Source: CAVQFD01 sp963724695 (GTDB lineage: Bacteria; Acidobacteriota; Vicinamibacteria; Vicinamibacterales; CAVVIG01). Taken from it: a stretch of DNA of 64,000 nucleotides. Location of the stretch: positions 62,001 through 126,000 of the forward strand of contig CAVRVW010000011.1 of the NCBI GenBank assembly GCA_963724695.1. Direction: 5' to 3'. Positions within the stretch are counted from its first letter, which is position 1. Every line of letters starts with the position of its first letter. Shown here one piece after another: positions 13,191 through 22,151 of the stretch. A program made the position numbers and the translations under genes. The notes beneath the pieces were generated by a model. That model saw only the letters and a program-made list of their open reading frames with translations, was not told the DNA's origin and made no database searches.

Positions 13191-14177
13191 CTATCGCGAC
13201 TCGGGTCGTCGAATGTTGATCGTTTCGCCAATGTCGATCACCATGCCGTCTTCGCCCAGCTCCACCCGTCCCTGATATTCGCGCCTGACGAGTGGCATGA
13301 TTGTCGACGCCAACGCCGGGTTGTAGTGCGAGAACACAGCGAGCCGGGGCTTGGCGGACTCGAACACACGGCCTGCTTCTACGGGATCGGTGTGATGCTC
13401 AGCGATGATCCGCGCTTGACCGCGCGTCGCTCCCGAAGGCAGTCGCTCGTCCGGCGGTCCTTGTAACGCAGGATCACCTTTCCAGCGACCGACTTCGTGG
13501 ATGAGAAGATCAGCGCCCTTGGCCATACGCACGACCGTCGGCGATGAACGAGTATCACCCGACAGCACGACGGAGTGACCGCGATAATCGACTCGATAGC
13601 CGAATGCAGGTTGAACCGGAGCGTGGTCGACGAGGAAGGCCGTTACTGTCGCTTCGTTCGCGCGATACACAATTCCCTCGTGAATGTCGGTGGCGACGGC
13701 TTTGATGCCGTCCGGCGGGAACTTCTCATCCACATCGCGTCGTGTGTGGATGTCGAAGGCGAAGGCTTTTTGGAGGTTCTCCATCATTGCTTTGGTGCCC
13801 TTCGGTCCCCACACTTGCAATGGGACTGCACGCCCGTAGGCCGCCCACGGGAACAGATACAGCTCGGGCAGCGCGATCACGTGGTCTGAATGCAGGTGCG
13901 TCAGAAACACCTTCGTCACGTCCGGCAAGGCGATGGACGCGCGCACGATCCCGGTCGGCACGCCACGACCGCAATCGAAAAGCAGCAGCTCCGGGCCGGC
14001 CATAACAAGAGTGCCGATCCCCAGTCGCTGCGCGATGACGGTGGGTCCTCCGCCGGTGCCGAGCAGAATCACCTGAAGGTTCGCAACGTCGGCGGAGGCC
14101 GGGGCCGAGCGTTGTTGCGTCAGGATAGGCGCGGTAAAGATGAAGCTGGTTACGATTACGCGGAGCATCGTTCGCAT
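13191..14177 (-). CDS. Secreted metallo-beta-lactamase-fold hydrolase (RNase Z/arylsulfatase-like group)
   Basis: 328 residues with an N-terminal signal peptide (MRTMLRVIVTSFIFTAPILT). VILLGTGGGPTVIAQRLG and LLLFDCGRGVPTGI open the fold, and THLHSDHVIALPEL is the HxHxDH zinc motif. LSGDTRSSPTVVRMAKGADL provides the bridging Asp, and VFSHYNP the late metal His. Organisation is that of ElaC/RNase Z-like proteins, but the signal peptide and the lack of an exosite make tRNA processing unlikely; extracytoplasmic relatives include alkylsulfatase or ester hydrolases of unknown substrate. Single gene between repeat copies 3 and 4. Confidence 0.85.
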   Translation of the reverse strand: MRTMLRVIVTSFIFTAPILTQQRSAPASADVANLQVILLGTGGGPTVIAQRLGIGTLVMAGPELLLFDCGRGVPTGIVRASIALPDVTKVFLTHLHSDHVIALPELYLFPWAAYGRAVPLQVWGPKGTKAMMENLQKAFAFDIHTRRDVDEKFPPDGIKAVATDIHEGIVYRANEATVTAFLVDHAPVQPAFGYRVDYRGHSVVLSGDTRSSPTVVRMAKGADLLIHEVGRWKGDPALQGPPDERLPSGATRGQARIIAEHHTDPVEAGRVFESAKPRLAVFSHYNPALASTIMPLVRREYQGRVELGEDGMVIDIGETINIRRPESR

Positions 14178-14313
14178 CCCAAGACTCCTTGAGCGGCCAA
14201 GTGTAACAAGGCGCGGCGCGAGCGACGCACGAAGCCGTTGGCGACAACTCTCGACGTCACTCGCTTTCGACTGAACTGCTGGGCGCCGGCGTGAGGTCAG
14301 GAGAACCAGTCAT

Positions 14314-14466
14314 CCAGTTGCGGACATCGTCCAGTGCGGCCCTGTGCGTCACAAACGTCTGAGGGACTTTGACTTAGAAGAGCGAATGATCGGCGGCCCT
14401 CGCAAATCGTTGATTCTATTGATCTTAACTGGATGCCTCGCCGCACTGGACGATGTCCGCAACTGG
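14314..14466. repeat. 27-bp perfect inverted repeat enclosing about 100 bp
   Basis: The arm CCAGTTGCGGACATCGTCC plus AGTGCGGC at 14314-14340 is the exact reverse complement of 14440-14466, which lies in dispersed repeat copy 4. Both arms share the variant GATGTC instead of GATTTC. A similar inverted half-copy precedes copy 5 at 20728-20752, again about 100 bp away. The arms could form a long hairpin. Confidence 0.65.
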
Positions 14467-14487
14467 TTGATCCGGGAAGCAGCGTAA
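14386..14487 (+). other. Candidate 33-residue membrane microprotein over repeat copy 4
   Basis: Starting ATG at 14386 the frame reads MIGGPRKSLILLILTGCLAA and ends LDDVRNWLIREAA. It has a short basic start, a hydrophobic segment, then the amphipathic conserved tail. Copies 3 and 5 keep a similar LILLIL-type hydrophobic stretch but have stop codons upstream. Whether it is translated is unknown; there is no clear ribosome-binding site. Confidence 0.3.
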
Positions 14488-14600
14488 ATGGCCTGTTTTT
14501 GACAGGTTCGCCAAGGTTTCGCGAGGTGAGTCTCGAAGAGCGGCCTTTTCAAGCAGCCTGCCGCCGCTGACGCCGACCCCGCCGCGCGCCCACGACGGTT
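14437..14600 (+). repeat. Dispersed tail repeat, copy 4 (long form)
   Basis: Core LAALDDVRNWLIREAA, TAA at 14485-14487, then ATGGCCTGTTTTTGACAGG with a 5-bp hairpin (CCTGT/ACAGG), TTCGCCAAGGTTTCGCGAGG and a GC-rich stretch shared with copy 2. Confidence 0.6.
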
Positions 14601-14703
14601 GAGGCGCTCGATCAGCTGTTCCGTGGGCCTCGTCAGACTCGACAAGTTCCCGAATCGTCATCCGATCGTCTTGGCGGGCGCGACAGATCGCTGCCCGGAG
14701 CTA

Positions 14704-14931
14704 TCACATCCACCCGTGGTGAGCCTCTGCTGGAGGATGCTTGGTCAGCCACAGAATTAAGACGATCAACATCACGATCACTAGCCCAACGAAGATCCAG
14801 AACTCCGTTGGCGTGTGTTCGTGCCATTTGATACGCCGGAGACGCCTGCGCGAACCTCGATAGATTCTCCCCGCACCAGCCCTGCTGAGATGCGGACCAT
14901 GGCCCACGGTCAATCGACGTGCCGAACCCAT
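14704..14931 (-). CDS. Small single-pass membrane protein (hypothetical)
   Basis: Open frame of 75 residues whose C-terminal 42 look real: WHEHTPTEFWIFVGLVIVML, then IVLILWLTKHPPAEAHHGWM. There is one clear transmembrane helix and a His-rich end. The arginine-rich first 30 residues are probably untranslated, but no in-frame start lies close to the helix, so the true start is unclear. Adjacent to the LytTR gene on the same strand, about 100 bp beyond its stop. Function unknown. Confidence 0.35.
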   Translation of the reverse strand: MGSARRLTVGHGPHLSRAGAGRIYRGSRRRLRRIKWHEHTPTEFWIFVGLVIVMLIVLILWLTKHPPAEAHHGWM

Positions 14932-15038
14932 TGCAGGGCGGAACTCTAGCGGCGCGCGTCAACGGTGTCCTTGCGTTTTCAACAGATGGTTGTCTGTCCG
15001 GGACAGATGGACGAGTCGAACCAGCGAGCGGACTGCGA

Positions 15039-15821
15039 TCAGAGCTTGAGGAATCGCTCGCGAAGGATGCGAGACTGGAGACGACTCACCTGCAGCTTCT
15101 GACCGCTGCTCAGCATGGCCACGTGCGTCCCGCCCGGCATCGTGCTGACCTTTGTGATCAAGTCGACATTCGCGAGCGTTCCTCGACCGAGTCTGATGAA
15201 ACGTGACGGATCGAGCCGACGCTCGAGGTCCTTCAGCCGGTACGTGATGGTATGTCGCTCCTTGTGCACAGTAGTGATGTGCAGGAGCTCGCCTTCGGCG
15301 ACGATCGACGCAATCTGATGGACCGGTACGATCAGGACCTCTTCCCGGCGTCGCACCGGAATGCGCTCCAGATACGGCGGCTTGGCTAGCGCTTCATAGG
15401 TGTCGATGGCGGCACCAAGATTGGACGCTTGCTCGGCCACGATTTCCGCGTGCTCGATCCGTTCCTGCGCGCGATTGAGGGTGTCTCGGAGGCGCGCTTT
15501 TTCAACAGGCTTCAGCAGGTAGTCGACGGCATTCACCTCGAAGGCGCGCACGGCATACTCGTCGTAGGCCGTGACGAACGCGACCAGCGGCATCGCTTGC
15601 TTTTTCAGCATGCGCACGACGCCGATCCCGTCGAGTTCCGGCATTTGCCAATCGAGAAGCGCCAGGTCAGGTCGTTCCTTTTCAATCGTCGCTACCGCGT
15701 CCTTTCCTGAGGCGGCCTCTCCGACGACGACAACATCATCAAACGCTCGCAGGAGCGAAACCAGGAACGAGCGCGCCGGCCGTTCGTCGTCAGCGACCAC
15801 GACTCGGAGGCGCGCGCTCAC
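15039..15821 (-). CDS. LytTR-family response regulator
   Basis: 260 residues. The receiver domain (1-120) has the acidic pair in VVVADDERPAR, the phospho-Asp in LALLDWQMPELDG, Thr in VAFVTAYDEYAVRAF and Lys in YLLKPVEKARL. A linker leads to a LytTR DNA-binding domain (~160-260: IPVRRREEVLIVPVHQIASI, TYRLKDLERRLDPSRFIRLG, RGTLANVDLI). Overlaps the histidine kinase gene by four bases (ATGA), so they form one transcript. Divergent from the outer-membrane receptor at 18115, a plausible but unproven target. Confidence 0.92.
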   Translation of the reverse strand: MSARLRVVVADDERPARSFLVSLLRAFDDVVVVGEAASGKDAVATIEKERPDLALLDWQMPELDGIGVVRMLKKQAMPLVAFVTAYDEYAVRAFEVNAVDYLLKPVEKARLRDTLNRAQERIEHAEIVAEQASNLGAAIDTYEALAKPPYLERIPVRRREEVLIVPVHQIASIVAEGELLHITTVHKERHTITYRLKDLERRLDPSRFIRLGRGTLANVDLITKVSTMPGGTHVAMLSSGQKLQVSRLQSRILRERFLKL

Positions 15822-17806
15822 GAGGCCACCTGGCGAACCCCTTCATCATCCGCGGCCTTCACCGCGGCAGGCAGGCGGATTTCCACAATCGTCCCTTCAC
15901 CCGAAGTCGTTCGGATTGACAGTGACGCAGACGCGCCGTATTGGCATTCCAACCGTCGTTCCACATTCCGGAGCCCAAGGCCGGTACTGCGTCCGCGCTC
16001 AAGGCTCTGGCTCGAGGCACCCGCACCTGTGTCTTCAACCGTGATTGCCAACTGGCGCGACTGATCGTTGCCGCGTTCAATTCGCGCGCGAATGGCGACA
16101 TCGCCACCGCTCTGCTTGTGCGCGATCCCATGCTTGACGGCGTTTTCCACCAACGGCTGGAGCAGGAGGGGTGGGAGCCTGATATTCCGCAGGCTCGCCG
16201 GGACGTCGATGGTGACGCGCAGGCGATGTTCGAAGCGGGCCTTCTCGATATCGAGGTACGACTCGACGATCTCCAGTTCTCGCCCGAGCGTCGTGAATTC
16301 GCCTTCCGATCGGAGCACGCCCCGCAACAATGCCGTCAGCCGCATCAGCGTCTCCAACGCGCGCGGAGGCGCCGTCTGGATCAGATATCCAATCGTTGTC
16401 AGTGCATTGAACAGAAAGTGCGGATTGAGTTGCGCTCGGAGCGCGCGCAGCTCGGCTTCTGTTGCCAGCCTGCTGATCTCCTGTTCGCGAAGTCCCCGAT
16501 CGTAGCGCTCGGTCGTAATCCGAATGGCGTCGATGCGACGGGCCACGACCACGGCGATCGCTTCCAACGTGGCGCGATCGTCCGACAAGAGCCGGCGGCC
16601 TCCGCTCAACTGGCCGATGGCGATGGCGAAACGTGGCTGATCGGCCGTCGGTATCGTGACCCACGTGGCAGCTGGCTCCGGGAGCGGATCGCCGGCAGCA
16701 CCGTCCACGAACGCCGCAGATTCATTCCCGCCGATCACAACGGCGCCCAACGCGCCATCCTGGGGCGATGATGTCCATTCCCGCCAGGTCACAAACGTGG
16801 CATTCAGCGCAGGCCCGAGCTGTTCGGAGAGCATGGACAACAGGGTCGGGACGGTGTCGCAGTTCTGCGACGCGCGGGCAATGACCGCTCGTAACGATGG
16901 GTAATCGGGCCGATGCAGAACAATCGTGTCGACGAACCATGTGGTGGCGCGACGCAAGAGGGGGTACAGCAGGGCGGTGGCGACCCACAACGTGACCAAC
17001 ACCGTCATCTGTCTCGGATTGTCCTGGACGAATCGCGCGAAGGCGGCCGATCGGACGCCGAACGTCGCGATCGCCGCGAACGCGACCGCAACGATCGCGA
17101 GCAAAGCCATGGCTCGTTTCAGGAACAGATCGGCGAACGCAAATCGATAGTCCTGGTAAAGGATGGCGAATGCCAGCGGCAGCGACGCGTGATGGCCGAC
17201 GAGTTCCACCGGCCACGATGCCTCCCCGCGATGCAGTTGGCTCAGGTGAAGAGCGGAAACGGCGAAGATGGCCAACGCCGCGGCCCACAGGGCGCGGCCC
17301 GCGCCCGCTCGCCTGCGGGTGACTGCCGCCAACGGAATCGCGAGCGCGACAAACGAGTACGTCAGCAGTCGCATACCCAAAGGGGCCGGGACTGGAGCCT
17401 GCGTCCATGCGGCGGAGATGTGCAGCAGGGCGGCAAGACCACTCACCGCGTAGGCGATCATCGCGAGCGCGCTCCTGACTGCGCCGCGCACGGTTTGATG
17501 CTCGTCCCTGAGAACAGAGTGGACGACCACCGCCGGGAGGAAGCCGAGCGCAGCGAATCCGACGGCAGCCAGAGACGGGAACGGCCCTTCGATCCCCATC
17601 TTCGGCAATTCGTACGCCGGCAGCGCACACAGATTCCAGACGAGGCCGAGGAGCGACGTCAGCAGTAGGAGCGGATCGAACCCGGCCTTCAGGCCGGGTG
17701 TCCGAGCCGCGCGGACCACCATGGCGAGCAGCATCGCGTAGAGGACGACGCCGGTGCTCAGCCCGACGAGATTCAGCAACTCGCCGACGTTCAAGGTGGT
17801 GGACAC
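15818..17806 (-). CDS. LytS-type sensor histidine kinase
   Basis: About 662 residues. The N-terminal half holds roughly seven or eight hydrophobic helices (VGELLNLVGLSTGVVLYAML and others), then a GAF-like segment, then a His_kinase domain with LNPHFLFNALTTIGYLI carrying the phospho-His, PLVENAVKHGIAHK (N box) and GRSTGLGLRNVERRL (ATP lid). This is the LytS/YpdA class. I place the start at the GTG at 17806, giving MSTTLNVGELLNLVGL as in relatives; the frame is open to 17923, so an upstream start is possible. Coupled to the LytTR regulator. Confidence 0.85.
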   Translation of the reverse strand: MSTTLNVGELLNLVGLSTGVVLYAMLLAMVVRAARTPGLKAGFDPLLLLTSLLGLVWNLCALPAYELPKMGIEGPFPSLAAVGFAALGFLPAVVVHSVLRDEHQTVRGAVRSALAMIAYAVSGLAALLHISAAWTQAPVPAPLGMRLLTYSFVALAIPLAAVTRRRAGAGRALWAAALAIFAVSALHLSQLHRGEASWPVELVGHHASLPLAFAILYQDYRFAFADLFLKRAMALLAIVAVAFAAIATFGVRSAAFARFVQDNPRQMTVLVTLWVATALLYPLLRRATTWFVDTIVLHRPDYPSLRAVIARASQNCDTVPTLLSMLSEQLGPALNATFVTWREWTSSPQDGALGAVVIGGNESAAFVDGAAGDPLPEPAATWVTIPTADQPRFAIAIGQLSGGRRLLSDDRATLEAIAVVVARRIDAIRITTERYDRGLREQEISRLATEAELRALRAQLNPHFLFNALTTIGYLIQTAPPRALETLMRLTALLRGVLRSEGEFTTLGRELEIVESYLDIEKARFEHRLRVTIDVPASLRNIRLPPLLLQPLVENAVKHGIAHKQSGGDVAIRARIERGNDQSRQLAITVEDTGAGASSQSLERGRSTGLGLRNVERRLECQYGASASLSIRTTSGEGTIVEIRLPAAVKAADDEGVRQVAS

Positions 17807-18114
17807 GCTATGCCTGTCTTGAGGGGCGAGTAACCGGAACACAGTGACCGGTTCGTCCTGCCAGACGAATGGTCGCTTTGCCGCAATGAATGGGAACACC
17901 ACGCGGCGCATCCCCACCCCCATTATCGGTGAATTTGCTCGGACTTACAGGCGTTCGCCCACCTCGGGGCGAACGTCGCCAGCCTCCATTCGTGAGCGCT
18001 TTTTCGACGTCCACCGGCTCCGATGGACCGTCTGTTGGCTTCTTGTCGCCACTCTCGCCAGCCGTTGCTAGCGTTGGCGTCTTGATGGTCACGGCCTTTC
18101 GAAGACGAGGTGTT

Positions 18115-20628
18115 ATGGGAATGTGGCGCGGTCGCATGCGTTGTGCTGCAGGCATGCTCGTGGTGTGCCTGGGATTGTTGGTCTCACCACCAGCAAGCGC
18201 TCAGGGATTGGGTGGAGCGGGCACGATTCAAGGAACCGTCACAGATCCGACCGGGGGCGTGATGCAAGCGGTCGCTGTGACGATCACGAATCCGGTCTCG
18301 GGTTTCACCCGAACGGCCACGACGGACGCGGCGGGTCGGTACGTGTTCAACAACTTGCCGCCGAACCCTTACCACCTCGCTGTCGCAGCGCAGGGGTTTC
18401 AGACGCTCGAGCGCGACGTCGACGTGAGGACGGGCGTACCGATTACGGTGGACTTGAGTCTGGCGCTCGCCGGAGCCTCATCATCGGTCGAAGTGGTCGG
18501 TCACAATGAAGACCTGCTGGAGCGCAGTCCAACAGCCCACACAGACGTCGATCAAACGCTCATTGCGAAGCTGCCGATCGAGTCGTCCGCCGGCGGGCTC
18601 AATCAAGTCGTGACGCTCGCCTCGCCTGGCGTGGTGGCGGACTCGAACGGATTCTTTCATCCCGTCGGCGACCACGCACAGACGCAGTTCTCGATCGACA
18701 ATCAGCCGATCACGGATCAGCAGAGCCGTTTGTACTCGAATCAGATCTCGCAGGACGCTGTGCAGTCCATGGAGGTCATCACGGGGGTGGCACCCGCCGA
18801 ATATGGCGACAAGAGCAGCCTGGTCGTGCATATCGTGACCAAATCGGGGCTCGACCAGGCGAAGCCGACTGGCAGCGCGTCGTTCGGCTACGGCTCGTTC
18901 GCGAGTCCGACTGGCGAGGTCAACATCGGCGGCGGCTCGCATCGGTTAGGCAACTTCATCTCTCTGTCGGGATTGCGAACGGACCGCTTCCTTGATCCGC
19001 CGGAACTTGAAGCGTTGCACGATCGCGGAAACAACGTCTCGTTGTTCGACCGATTCGACTTCCGTCCGGGGACGAACGACACACTGCACCTCAACATTCA
19101 GGCGGCGAACTCGGGATTCGACGTGCCCAACACGTACGACAAGATTCAGCAGACGCAACACCAGAAGATCGACACCTTCAACATCGCGCCGGGCTACTCG
19201 CGTGTGATCGGCTCGAACACCCTGTTCACGGCGAATGGGTTCGTTCGTCGAGACCATCTGACCTACCTGCCCAGTGCCGATCCCTTCAACGACATGCCCG
19301 CCACCGTGAGCCAGGATCGCAGGCTCACAAATTTCGGAGCCAAGGCGGACGTCACAATGACCAGGGCGAACCACAACGTGAAATTCGGTGGCTCGATCGG
19401 TGCGACCCGGCTGCACGAGCAGTTTTCGTTCGGCATCACCGATCCGACCGATGCTGCGTTTGCGGGCGAAGACGGGTCGCTCGACCCGGCGCTGGCGCCC
19501 TTCGACCTGACCAATGGCGGCTCCCCGCTCAACTACGACCAGTCGTTCACGATCAAACAGCAAGCGGCATACCTGCAGGACGACATTAAGGCCGGCAACG
19601 TGACGTTGAACCTTGGCCTCAGGCTCGATCACTACGACGGGCTGACCAGCAAAACGCTATTGCAACCACGGCTCGGCGTGTCCTATTCCGTGAACAAGAG
19701 CGGCACGGTGCTCCGCGCATCCTACGGCCGGACGATGGAAACGCCCTACAACGAAAACTTGCTGTTGTCCGCGGGCTACGGTTTGAACGGTCTCTTCGGC
19801 GATGGTCAGGCGGTTCCGCCTGGTCAGCGCCATCAGGTGGAGATCGGGGTCCAGCAGGGCCTTGGCCGTTGGCTCGTTGCCGATTTCGGGTATTTCAACA
19901 AGCACACGGACAATGGCTACGACTTCGGCGTGTTGTTCGACACACCAATCGCGTTCCCAGTGGCGTGGAACCACTCACGGATCGACGGCTTCACCGGGCG
20001 ACTGAATGTCATCGAACACGGCGGCTTCAGTGCCTTCATCGTGATGGCGCACACGAACGCCATCTTCTCACCGCCAGGCGTCGGCGGCATTCTGCTGGAA
20101 GAGGCAGAGAGCGACTTCCGGATCGATCACGATCAGAAATTCAATTCCACCACCAACCTGCAATACGTGTTCGAGAGGCGCGTTGGCGCATGGGCCGCGT
20201 TGTCATGGCGTTACGATTCCGGACTGGTGGCAGGCGCCGTCGCCAGTCTCGAAGACGCGCTCGCGCTGACTGCCAACCAGCAGACCGCGATCGGATTCTT
20301 CTGTGGGAGCCAGAGTGCAACTCGAGATCAGGCACTGACGAGCGCCGACTGCACCAGCTCGAACTTCGGTGCCACTCGATTGAGGATCCCCGCTGAAGGG
20401 ACGGCCGACGATGTGACGAATCCTCCGCGAATCGCCCCAAGGCACCTGTTCGATCTCGGATTGGGAGTCGACAACCTTCTTCACACCGACCGAGCGAAAC
20501 TCCGCGTGCGATTCAGTGTGATCAACCTGACCAACAAAGAATCCCTATACAATTTCTTGTCGACGTTCAGCGGCACTCACTTCGTGACGCCGCGTGCCTA
20601 TCAGGTCCAGCTGGGAGTGACGTTCTGA
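18115..20628 (+). CDS. TonB-dependent-receptor-type outer-membrane protein with carboxypeptidase-regulatory domain
   Basis: 837 residues. The signal peptide (RCAAGMLVVCLGLLVSPPAS then AQG) precedes a CarboxypepD_reg beta-sandwich (GTIQGTVTDPTGGVMQAVAV, TTDAAGRYVFNNLPPNPYHL), a plug-like region (FSIDNQPITDQQSRLYSNQI, VITGVAPAEYGDKSSLVVHI) and a long beta-barrel ending in Phe (YQVQLGVTF). This is the OAR-like architecture abundant in Acidobacteriota; substrates are generally unknown. No TonB box is obvious. The start is set at the ATG at 18115; 18085 and 18121 are alternatives. Divergent from the LytS/LytTR pair. Confidence 0.88.
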   Translation: MGMWRGRMRCAAGMLVVCLGLLVSPPASAQGLGGAGTIQGTVTDPTGGVMQAVAVTITNPVSGFTRTATTDAAGRYVFNNLPPNPYHLAVAAQGFQTLERDVDVRTGVPITVDLSLALAGASSSVEVVGHNEDLLERSPTAHTDVDQTLIAKLPIESSAGGLNQVVTLASPGVVADSNGFFHPVGDHAQTQFSIDNQPITDQQSRLYSNQISQDAVQSMEVITGVAPAEYGDKSSLVVHIVTKSGLDQAKPTGSASFGYGSFASPTGEVNIGGGSHRLGNFISLSGLRTDRFLDPPELEALHDRGNNVSLFDRFDFRPGTNDTLHLNIQAANSGFDVPNTYDKIQQTQHQKIDTFNIAPGYSRVIGSNTLFTANGFVRRDHLTYLPSADPFNDMPATVSQDRRLTNFGAKADVTMTRANHNVKFGGSIGATRLHEQFSFGITDPTDAAFAGEDGSLDPALAPFDLTNGGSPLNYDQSFTIKQQAAYLQDDIKAGNVTLNLGLRLDHYDGLTSKTLLQPRLGVSYSVNKSGTVLRASYGRTMETPYNENLLLSAGYGLNGLFGDGQAVPPGQRHQVEIGVQQGLGRWLVADFGYFNKHTDNGYDFGVLFDTPIAFPVAWNHSRIDGFTGRLNVIEHGGFSAFIVMAHTNAIFSPPGVGGILLEEAESDFRIDHDQKFNSTTNLQYVFERRVGAWAALSWRYDSGLVAGAVASLEDALALTANQQTAIGFFCGSQSATRDQALTSADCTSSNFGATRLRIPAEGTADDVTNPPRIAPRHLFDLGLGVDNLLHTDRAKLRVRFSVINLTNKESLYNFLSTFSGTHFVTPRAYQVQLGVTF

Positions 20629-20727
20629 GCGTCGGCAGGGGCGCCACAGTTCGGCAAGTAAGGAGCGCGATGACGCGCGGGATGCTCCACGGGCGAAGGC
20701 GTAGCGAGAACAGCTGAGCGAGAGGCC

Positions 20728-20930
20728 GTTGCGGACATCGTCCAGTCCGGCCTTCCTCGCGCAAACGACTGACGGCAACAGAGCTTATGAGACCAATCGC
20801 CAGTATGACTCGTAAGTGATTGATTTTATTGATCTTAGTGAGCTGGCTCGCCGCACTGGACGATTTCCGCAACTGGTTGATTCGAGAAGCAGCGTAACTG
20901 GCCTTGTTTTCGAGGGATTCGCCAGAGTTT
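20728..20930 (+). repeat. Dispersed tail repeat, copy 5, with inverted half-copy
   Basis: The inverted half-copy (GTTGCGGACATCGTCCAGTC) at 20728-20752 is followed ~95 bp later by the forward copy: LILLILVSWLAALDDF then RNWLIREAA-stop at 20895-20897. The same layout occurs at 14314-14487. An ATG four codons upstream of a TGA (MTRK-stop-LILLIL) suggests a decayed version of the 33-codon frame. Confidence 0.6.
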
Positions 20931-21112
20931 CGCAATCGTGCCGCGGAAGACTGCCACCCTATCCTCTCAACGCCACCACCCGCCATGTGGGCGCCTCAGC
21001 GTTAGCTCTCAAATGGAGTCATTGATGAATCCGGAAGGAATCGTTCGTGAATTCGAGCTGCCGTTTCGAACCGATCCCAGATTTTGGCCCTTGATCGGCC
21101 GCCGTCAGCCGC
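20931..21112. other. No intact gene; possible truncated gene start
   Basis: A plus-strand frame begins MESLMNPEGIVREFELPFRT near 21013 but loses any coding look after about 30 residues, where the convergent MBL gene begins. I do not recognise it. Confidence 0.3.
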
Positions 21113-22102
21113 TCAGAGGCGCGCGGATTCACCGACGTCGATCGTCGTGAAGGCGGCGTCGTCGATTCCGGCAGCGGACAACGCACGGCCGAGCGCGGCC
21201 ACCGGCTCATTCAGTCCTTCGGTCGTCAGGCGAAACGTGCCGAAGTGCATGCCGATGCTGCGGCGAGCTCCGACGTCCATATGCGCCTGCACGGCCTCCT
21301 CAGGATTCATGTGAATGTCCTTCATGAACCAGCGCGGTTCATATGCGCCGATCGGTATCAGCGCAAGATCGATCCGCGGAAAACGCCGGCCGACCTCCAG
21401 GAAATGGGGACCGTACCCGCTGTCGCCTGCGAAGTAGATCTGCTGCTCGTCGATCGTGATCATGAAGCCGCCCCATAACGCGCGGTTGCGATCGAAGAAC
21501 GTGCGGGCGGAAAAGTGCTGCGCCTGGGTCGCGGTGATCTCTAACTCGCGTCCAGAGGTGACGGCCGGGTCGAGCGTCTGCGCACCTCGCATGGCTGACA
21601 TTTCAGCTGGCATGCGCTGCCACCAGTCGAGTTCGGCGATCCGATTCACGCCAGCCGATCGCAGCAGCGTCGCGTTTCCCTGCAGCGTCACGAAGCGTGG
21701 ATGATCGCGGTGCTGCAACGCCCGCAGTGTTTCCAGATCGCAGTGGTCGTAGTGATTGTGACTCAGGAGTACGTAAGCAATCGGAGGCAGATCGTCGAAG
21801 CGAACGCCCGGCTGACGCACGCGCCGTGGCCCCGTCCAGCCGAACGGTCCGGCGCGTTGCGCGAAGACCGGGTCGGTGATGATGTTGCCGGCGCTCGTCT
21901 GAATCAGAAAGGTCGCGTGACCGATGAAGGTGACGACGATCTCGTCGCCGCTGGTCGGCGGAGGCGAGGGCCGTTGCACGACTGGCACCTGCGCAGGCCA
22001 TGGGGCGTAGCGCTCGAACAGCATGCGCGGCGCCTTCCAGAACGGCTGTGCGTCTGCGCCGTTCGGGTTGAAGAACCGCCCGTTGTCGAAATGATCGCTC
22101 AT
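21113..22102 (-). CDS. UlaG/NAPE-PLD-like metallo-beta-lactamase-fold hydrolase
   Basis: 329 residues from the ATG at 22100-22102 (MSDHFDNGRFFNPNGADAQP), preceded by GAAGAG. VTFIGHATFLIQTSAGNIIT and LLSHNHYDHCDLETL (HxHxDH), then YFAGDSGYGPHFLEVG and IGMHFGTFRLTTEGL supply the zinc ligands in the order seen in NAPE-PLD/UlaG-like proteins, including the PFGWTGPRRVRQPG insert common to this group. Likely a phosphodiester or ester hydrolase of unknown substrate. Downstream of the SDR with a ~50-bp gap, so probably in the Rrf2-controlled transcript. Confidence 0.88.
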   Translation of the reverse strand: MSDHFDNGRFFNPNGADAQPFWKAPRMLFERYAPWPAQVPVVQRPSPPPTSGDEIVVTFIGHATFLIQTSAGNIITDPVFAQRAGPFGWTGPRRVRQPGVRFDDLPPIAYVLLSHNHYDHCDLETLRALQHRDHPRFVTLQGNATLLRSAGVNRIAELDWWQRMPAEMSAMRGAQTLDPAVTSGRELEITATQAQHFSARTFFDRNRALWGGFMITIDEQQIYFAGDSGYGPHFLEVGRRFPRIDLALIPIGAYEPRWFMKDIHMNPEEAVQAHMDVGARRSIGMHFGTFRLTTEGLNEPVAALGRALSAAGIDDAAFTTIDVGESARL

Positions 22103-22151
22103 CTCTTCGCCTGGATGCCTCTCATCACTGCCGGGTGTCCTCTCGCGGAGA

